From Adiantum capillus-veneris (lineage: Eukaryota; Streptophyta; Polypodiopsida; Polypodiales; Pteridaceae), in assembly GCA_014529385.2 (NCBI GenBank), contig CM043969.1:16192446-16256445 (forward strand): a DNA stretch of 64,000 nt, written 5' to 3'. The notes under the pieces are model-generated. The model saw only the letters and a list, made by a program, of their open reading frames with translations. It was not told the DNA's origin and made no database searches. How positions within the stretch are numbered: position 1 is the stretch's first letter; each line of letters begins with the position of its first letter. Positions 57,995 through 64,000 of this stretch are shown here, piece by piece. The position numbers and the translations under genes were made by a program.

Positions 57995-58168
57995 TTGCTT
58001 ATACCCACATCTTGCACAACATAAATCTTTTCCATGCATTGACTGTGTATGCATAATAGGGCTACATTACAAGGCCTGCATAGGCACAACTTTTAATTGC
58101 CCAAGCACAACACATACCCTTTGCGATACCCTGTCGTAAAGGATGACTCCAAATAGGAAGGGGGGAGG
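57995..58168 (+). promoter_or_regulatory. Old 3' region with a first PPT-like tract
   Basis: This segment matches 15631-15830, ending in GGAAGGGGGGAGG at 58156-58168. In a standard element this would be directly followed by the LTR; here another 1.68 kb intervenes before a second GGAAGGGGGGAA (59835) and the LTR. Confidence 0.55.
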
Positions 58169-59410
58169 CATTCTGAATGCAAACCTAACATTATGACTAT
58201 TAGAGGGCAATGTTTTGTGAGATGCATTGAATTTTTTCATTTTATTGTGATAATTTTTTGACGAAATTTAGAGTATATGCCCTCATAATAGTGTTACAGA
58301 GGAGTATGGGGACAAAATCCATATATGAGCCCCTAGGGACACGTGTATAGTGTACATAGCATTTAGATTTCTATTTGAATGATTTTTCTTTTGTTAAGTT
58401 GTTTTAAGATTTTCTTTGTTTATTATTAAGAAAAAAGAAAAAACAAAAACAAATCCATAGTCCACATGAAGAAAAGACTGACGAGAGGCCTGAGCACTAC
58501 AAAGAGAAGAAGGTACAGGAAAACGATGAAACTTCACGACGTATGTCTCAGCAGCCACTACAACAGCTGAAGAACTTGTCACAAAGCAGTGTAAACTTCC
58601 AACCGACAAGTCATACAAGTCAGAGTCGAGTAGCTAAGCCACAAAATGAGTGAGGTGTTAGTCCCAAAGCTTCAAGCAATATTCTTTGTGGTCTAAGTGT
58701 CTTAGCTATTCTAGGTACTGCTCAAGATGGAAGAGTTGAGCATATTTACGTTGTATCGCTCATGCTGGTATAGGTGAGCAAAAGAGTCGAAGTCTAAGTA
58801 CTTACGTCTGGTGAAGTGAAGGAGAAGGTCCAAAAAACACTCACGTACTGAGCACTGTGAGATACGAGTGGAGAAACTTCTACATCGAAAACCCTTCTTG
58901 GAAAGGTGGAAGCTATTGAGACATCTTTTGATGTCACATGTGCTACATTTATTACTCGGAGCACCCATCATCTCCTTCTTTCACATTGCATGCTTTTGTT
59001 GACAAATTTCTCGTATGCATATAGAGTGTTCCATAATTGGCACTTGCATTAGGCACTCTTTCCGTGTTTCACCCAAGCACTCACCTTTCATGAACATGTA
59101 CTTCACATTCAACTGCTCAACTCCAATAAGAGCGTATACCAAAGGCATTTTTTTTCCCACCGGGTTTTTCCCTTTGGTCATCCAGGTTTTAGACCCTAAT
59201 CTAAAGACACATATCACCATCCTCTTGTACATATTCCTTCTACATCAACAAGAAGGAAATGCTACTCAAATCAATTGACAAATGAATTGGAGCACCAATT
59301 TCAGATCATAGCATACTTCTCCTCAATGGCGAGTCGAAGAATGGCCTACAATGACAAAGCTGCAGACAACACTAACAACAAAATAACTCAGGAACAAAGA
59401 AGTCCCCAAT
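58169..59410. other. Extra segment of unknown origin within the element
   Basis: Contains a plus-strand open stretch 58430-58653 (charged, no ATG) and two consecutive minus-strand frames, 59232-58981 and 58971-58711 (83 and 86 codons), without recognised motifs. It lies between the two PPT copies and may be further captured host DNA. Confidence 0.35.
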
Positions 59411-59766
59411 GAAGAAGAGCAGACATAAGTGTAATCAGAGGATCACAAATTCTACAGATTGTAGAAGTTGTTTCTGAGAATCATAAATACTCCGAATTCA
59501 CAGATTTGCTGGAGCAAATGATGGATGGAGCTTTATCTATCCATGATGATAAGAGTCAAGTTAAACGACATTGGGTTCTTTTTGAATTTAGATCTGGTAG
59601 TAGACCTATAATGACAGAAACAGATGCTGCAACTCGGAGCGTGGATGTGAAAGACATAAAGTTCGTCATCAATTATGATTTTCCTAAATCATGTGAAGAC
59701 TATGTACATGGGATTGGACGAACAAGACAATCTACTGCAAAGGCTATAGTCTATACTTTCTTTCCA
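59411..59766 (+). pseudogene. Captured DEAD-box RNA helicase fragment (helicase domain 2)
   Basis: The open frame reads [95 protein letters not shown]. This is the C-terminal RecA-like domain of a plant DBP2/RH20-type RNA helicase. Between MMDG and ALSIH about 24 residues (motif IV region) are cleanly missing, as if an exon were lost. Motif V (ATDVAARGLD in the family) reads [10 protein letters not shown]; motif VI (HRIGRTGR) reads HGIGRTRQ. No introns are present, so capture probably came from mRNA. The changed motifs mean no helicase activity. Confidence 0.88.
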
Positions 59767-59831
59767 ACAACAAAACGACAACAAAAACCACATTGCCATC
59801 GACAATCAGGTCATGTCGGGGACGACATGAA

Positions 59832-59846
59832 CGCGGAAGGGGGGAA
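59832..59846 (+). promoter_or_regulatory. Polypurine tract before the 3' LTR
   Basis: CGCGGAAGGGGGGAA lies immediately before TGTTGACC. It primes plus-strand synthesis in LTR retrotransposons. Confidence 0.85.
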
Positions 59847-60800
59847 TGTTGACCGCTGGGTCAACAACACAACATAACTCAAGTTTCGTACCAAAGTCTT
59901 ATCTTTTGCGAGTTATGAAATGCTGCGGATTATGGCTATAAACGTCATTTGTAATGAGTAGTTATTCTAGTTTCAGAAGCCGGGGTGCAATGGCACTTCC
60001 AGATTGTAAATACAAAGCCATTTGACTCCTTCAACCCCATTTTTGGTTAAACCTAAGGTAGCCTTAGTATATAAGGTACCTAGGTCATTTTGTAAAGGGA
60101 CTTTTATCATAATCAAACTTAGCGATGCCGTCTACTGTGTGTGAGAGAGAAAGAGAGTGAGTGTGAGCTTCATCCTCCCGCTACGCCCGGCTCGCTCAAC
60201 ACATTGGAGATCCGACTGCACCATTGCGGTAGGCTCGAGGAGAGCTACGCGACAACGCCAAGCATTCCCCGCGAGACGAAGCGCACACGCTGACGCATCT
60301 ACGAGCTATTTGTGGCCGTAAGTGTATCAAACAATGTCTGTTTTCTGCGTGCTAGTAGTCTATAGAATCGTGGCGACATAAGCTACGCATAGGTACTCAT
60401 AAATTTCAGTTTCAGGCACTTTCAAAATTCGGCTCTGTCATCCTACGCGTTTCCGCAGACGGGTTTAGAGTGAGGGTTTAGAGTGTAGAAGCTTAGGGAC
60501 AGGTGTATCCTAGTGAGGGGATGGTGTTCCTTAAGTTTTGTACGAATTTGGCATGATTAGGTGAGTTACCTTTTGTATGTGTGTATGTGGCTAGGTGGTG
60601 TAGTTGAGAGCAGTGAGGTTCTTGATTGTGGTTTAGTTGGACTTCCTGAGTGTTGTATGTGTAGGATGGTCTTAGCCTGACAAGCTTAAGAGATTTCCTC
60701 CGCGTGCCTATCGTGTCATCTGTGTCCTCGATTGACATTATGTTGATCTAGGTAGTGTTTGCATGCACTTCATGGGTATGTGAGTCTCCCCCGTCCAACA
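59847..60800 (+). repeat. 3' LTR (954 bp)
   Basis: Same length and ends as the 5' LTR; differences are mostly transitions. Followed at once by the target duplication GGGAT. Confidence 0.97.
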
Positions 60801-60805
60801 GGGAT

Positions 60806-61500
60806 AATACCCCCTCTTAACTCCTTCACTCAGACTTTAGGAAAAAACCCACACTTTACATAGCGTACTCTCTCACCGTAATCACTTGTATAACATTCAA
60901 CTCAATACCTTACATAATTGCTCGCATTTAATCCCTCTTGGGAGCTCAATCCTAGCCATAGGCTATATAGGGAAGAGGCAGGTTGTGAGGAGTATGTTGG
61001 TTCTTAGTCCACCCTTGGCCTTTCACTGCTATCAGAGAGGGGTGGTATTGAGGGACACACAGCCGTGGAAGCCATTGCATGAGTTTGCATGACTTTTGCA
61101 TGCATGACAATGTGACATGGACCTTTGATGATGACGAGCCAGAGAAAATGGTGAACTATGTTGGAGAGGGATCTTACACAAGCAACGAGGGTAAAAGATA
61201 TTTAGGCCCTTTGATTCCTCGCATTAGCGTCTTCAAATGAAGTGAAGGATTCCAATTTAGGCCCTTTGTTTCCTCGCATTAACATCTTCAAATGATGTGA
61301 AGGATTCCATTTTTTTTTAATTAGGAAGACCTACCTTGGACAAGATAAAACCAAGGGTTTTTTTAAGTTGTGCAATAGTGTTTCACATTTTCTCTTGATG
61401 CAAGTGAATAGTCACACATAGCTACAAAGTAGAAGTTATAGGAAGGATTAGAGGTTAGTGTACTGAGTACCTCCATTGATAATTTTCCTTCTTATGGCAT
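60806..61500. other. Flanking DNA, probably rest of the split minus-strand LTR
   Basis: Would continue the LTR begun at 49357. It contains CTATATAGGG at about 60965 and a direct repeat TTAGGCCCTTTG(A/T)TTCCTCGCATTA at about 61201 and 61256. No gene is seen. Confidence 0.4.
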
Positions 61501-61874
61501 CGACAGTGTTGTCGATCATAAGGTGTACAACATGGTCTACTCATGGAGCTTGGTTAAGTGTTAACCCTCACGGCTCACGGACACCCCATCACCTACGACG
61601 GACGTGTATTATGTATTTGGTAGAGTCAGGTACCGGGCTTGTCCGACCAATAGGAAAAGGGTAAGAGTGATCGCCGATGAGAGGCGCACTCTAACTGGGA
61701 CATTCAAGGGATTAGTTGGCTAAGCATGGGCGCCCAAGTGTGAATGGGGTGAGCTCATATAAAAGCCAACTAAACCTAAAATTCACTCATTCTCTCATTT
61801 GTGCAATAGAAGAGTGCTCTTGCTCCATCTCCATCTCCATCTTCTTTTTCTTCACCTCCTTGTGTGTGTGTGTG

Positions 61875-61916
<42 letters not shown>

Positions 61917-62340
61917 CGATCGAGCATTGGGGCGGCACAACGGTGGTGAAGCGGTTGAGCGCCACGTAGCGACGTCTCCTTCTTCTTCGCGGAGAGGAAT
62001 CCTCTATGGCAGGAGCATAGAGCGGTGAGTGACACACCATTGCCCTCTTTTGAGCTTACTAGTTAAGCTAGTTGTGTGCTTGGAGCCGTCTATGGCTCGC
62101 ACACAGTGTTAGGCGGAGAGGAATCCTCCATGGCAGGAGCATAGAGCGGTGAGTGACACACCATTGCCCTCTTTTGAGCTTACTAGTTAAGCTAGTTGTG
62201 TGCTTGGAGCCGTCTATGGCTCGCACACCATTGCCCTCTTTTGAGCTTACTAGTTAAGCTAGTTGTGTGCTTGGAGCCGTCTATGGCTCGCACACAGTGT
62301 TGGGCAAGGCCCTTGCTTCGACAGTGCGGCAAGGAGCGCA
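61500..62340 (+). repeat. 5' LTR of a second gypsy element (left border uncertain)
   Basis: The right end is set by the PBS at 62347. The TATA box TATAAAAG is at 61758-61765 and (GA)n at 61877-61914. The R/U5 side is tandemly repeated: unit of 124 bp at 61990 and 62114 (CGGAGAGGAATCCTC start), plus a partial third copy at about 62228. A TGTTGTCGATC near 61508 could be the left end, unproven. Confidence 0.6.
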
Positions 62341-62346
62341 AATTTT

Positions 62347-62364
62347 TGGCGCCGTTTCCGGGGA
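62347..62364 (+). promoter_or_regulatory. Primer binding site, tRNA-Asp type
   Basis: TGGCGCCGTTTCCGGGGA, one mismatch to the TGGCGCCGTTGCCGGGGA PBS of plant Athila/Tat gypsy elements. Confidence 0.88.
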
Positions 62365-63141
62365 AATGCCCTACACTAAGGTCGGTTAAGCACTTTACGC
62401 TTTCTTGTGATGCAATTTCAATTGAAGGATTTGTGAAGAAGGAAGGTGTGGTTGTGTGGAGAAGGATTTGTGAAGAAGGAAGGTGTGTGGTTGTGTGGAG
62501 AAGATTTTTGTTACACTGTACTGTCTTTTTTGTTTTCTGTAAAGAAGGAGTTACAATTTTTTTGCAATGTACTGTTAGAATTAAGGTATTAGCTATGGAA
62601 TGTTATTTCTGTAAGATTCAATGTTAGTTCTTAAAGGTAGTTTTGTAGATCTGTTAGCTACTGTAGTACAATGTAAACAGTGTTAGTGTGTGTGTGGCAA
62701 TATCTCTATTAGCTGTAAGTAGATAAGTTAGGTGTAGGTTAAGTGTGTCTGTGCGCGCGCGCGGCGCGGCCGCGACGACTTTTTTTTTAAAAAAAATCTT
62801 TAAAAAAATTAATTATTTTAAAAAGAAGGATCGGACTGGGGATCATTCCCCAAGCTCAAGCCCAAACCCAGACCTCAGTCCTCAGTTTTAAAATATAGTT
62901 TATACATCTTTTTATATTTAAAAACTATTTTTAGGATTTCGAGGACTATAAAGACTATTTTTAGGATTTCGAGGGCTTCACGTAGCCGAATAGGGAGCTG
63001 TAAAGCACGGCACGTTCCTTTAGCCAAAATGCTCGTCTTGAGCTATTACACGCCATATTTTGTGGCTTGGTTACAAAAAATAACCAAGAATAACGAAAAA
63101 CTTGGGTTATAAACACCTTAAAAAAAAAAAAAAAAAACTAA
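62365..63141 (+). other. Leader of the second gypsy element
   Basis: No gene. It has a GC island (62752-62777, with a GCGGCCGC site), a 27-bp direct repeat around CTATTTTTAGGATTTCGAGG (62928 and 62955), and a poly(A) run (63119-63136). Confidence 0.55.
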
Positions 63142-63960
63142 GTGAGCGGCCTTCACGGGCACTCACCAACGCGCTTAGAGTGTGGAAGTCATATGAACCT
63201 ACGCTCTGGACGAGTGTTAGAGCACGAGCATATTGGTAGTGCCTCCATTTACGCGGGCACGCATTATTCCTCTACCCTAGGTTCTGGACCTTCGGCCGGG
63301 ACTCAAGGTAGCGCGACCCAAGATCCTCATATCGCATCTAGTGATTCTTCCTCTGACTACGAATTCATGGAGGGGTATCCTACACCAAACCCTGATAGTT
63401 CAAGTCAAGACATGCATGCCATGGGCCCACGGCCCGGGTCCAGCGTGTTTAGCCGCTTAAAAGAGACCCTTAGTAGAGCTACTCGCTCCAAACATGCGGT
63501 TAATGAAATAAATGAAGGGAGTGGGGAAGTAAATTCGTCATTCATGCCTAAAATAGACCCTATGCTTCTTGAGAGTGTGCATGTGAATGTTCCATCCACT
63601 GCACCTCCTGATCCTTTAGGACTATCTGCCTCTGAGGTTCTACTATCCGATGGTAGGAGTCTTGCCGAAGTGCAAGAGATCGAACGCTATATGAAAGCAA
63701 CAAGGGAGAGGGAAATTGAGAACCTACAAAGGCTAGAACAAAGTCGAGCCCTGAAAGCAAAGGCTCCTATGACAACAATCATGCTAGCCAAGCAACCGAG
63801 TGCTCCCAAGGTAGCAGTCACGGAGGGGCAAGCGATGGGGAGCAATAATGCTTCCACTTCAAGGGAAACCTCCAGCACGCCAGGCCTAGATGGGATATTC
63901 CTAAACAAAAATTGGGAGTATGACCTACAAGCAGAAGCTTTAACTGATCGGTACACATGA
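63142..63960 (+). CDS. Gag-like protein of the second gypsy element
   Basis: 272 residues from ATG 63142; an inner ATG gives MNLRSGRVLEHEH, resembling the basic N-terminus of plant gypsy Gag. It is followed by Ser/Gly-rich text, a helical segment EIERYMKATREREIENLQRL, and a C-terminus ending DGIFLNKNWEYDL. It ends at TGA 63958; the capsid domain would follow, so the stop may be premature or the rest lies beyond the window. Assignment rests on position 0.8 kb after LTR and PBS. Confidence 0.6.
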   Translation: MSGLHGHSPTRLECGSHMNLRSGRVLEHEHIGSASIYAGTHYSSTLGSGPSAGTQGSATQDPHIASSDSSSDYEFMEGYPTPNPDSSSQDMHAMGPRPGSSVFSRLKETLSRATRSKHAVNEINEGSGEVNSSFMPKIDPMLLESVHVNVPSTAPPDPLGLSASEVLLSDGRSLAEVQEIERYMKATREREIENLQRLEQSRALKAKAPMTTIMLAKQPSAPKVAVTEGQAMGSNNASTSRETSSTPGLDGIFLNKNWEYDLQAEALTDRYT

Positions 63961-64000
63961 CACACCTATCATGTGGGTTGGTTAGATGTTCTACAATCCA

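Larger units (their letters stand above)
49621..60800 (+). mobile_element. Complete non-autonomous gypsy-type LTR retrotransposon, 11,180 bp
   Basis: Flanked by the target duplication GGGAT (49616-49620, 60801-60805). LTRs are 954 bp each, with about 16 substitutions and two 1-base indels between them by eye (1.7 percent), so the insertion is fairly young. The tRNA-Asp-type PBS follows the 5' LTR and the PPT GCGGAAGGGGGGAA precedes the 3' LTR. Coding order: Gag capsid, zinc knuckles, retropepsin, W-x-P-K tail, then a captured helicase fragment. No RT, RNase H or integrase is visible, so another element must mobilise it. Relatives of the coding tail occur at 12194-15830. Confidence 0.93.

Overview
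This is a plant nuclear window dominated by transposable elements, with no bacterial-type organisation. The evidence is plant Ty1/copia and Ty3/gypsy LTR retrotransposons, LINE fragments, foldback elements, long microsatellites, TATA-type LTR promoters, tRNA-Met- and tRNA-Asp-type primer binding sites, and one intron-containing plant gene (L-ascorbate oxidase). A large, repeat-rich land-plant genome fits; fern, lycophyte or gymnosperm is a guess I cannot settle from the sequence.

Layout. 1-825: end and LTR of a copia element. 999-1382: LINE endonuclease fragment (-). 2300-3579: LTR-like block and a short exon (-). 4478-4680: long hairpin. 4836-5940: broken histone H3-like gene (-) with its own TATA box, lying downstream of a multi-exon transposon-like gene of unidentified family (6213-8995, -). 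9590-12037: copia pol remnant and truncated LTR. 12037-15830: rearranged junction, then a gypsy remnant with integrase C-terminus, retropepsin-like domain and W-x-P-K tail. 17954-20900: chromovirus remnant (-). 21110-22540: unknown exon and LTR-like block (-). 22568-29363: chromodomain-type gypsy element (+) with a long 3' LTR carrying a CCAAT array. 29382-30022: foldback element. 32030-33034: palindrome array. 33060-33500: gypsy integrase remnant (-). 33500-38000: nothing recognisable. 38040-39500: LINE reverse transcriptase remnant (-). 39791-43205: last four exons of an ascorbate oxidase gene (-). 43600-49360: simple repeats and LTR debris. 49621-60800: complete LTR retrotransposon. 61500-64000: start of another gypsy element.

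The most notable object is the 11,180-bp element at 49621-60800. It has 954-bp LTRs, a GGGAT target-site duplication, a tRNA-Asp-type PBS and a PPT. It encodes Gag, zinc knuckles, a retropepsin and a W-x-P-K repeat tail, but I find no reverse transcriptase or integrase, so it is probably non-autonomous. Its 2.4-kb leader holds eight copies (seven full, one half) of a long palindrome. Between two copies of its PPT it carries an intronless fragment of a host DEAD-box RNA helicase. A second array, built on a different palindrome but with similar ~284-bp steps, lies at 32.0-33.0 kb. The other notable locus is the histone H3-like gene: it keeps an H3-like N-terminus and an H3 fold, separated by about 200 residues of hydrophilic linker.

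Almost every element ORF here carries stops or frameshifts. Only the ascorbate oxidase exons look intact.
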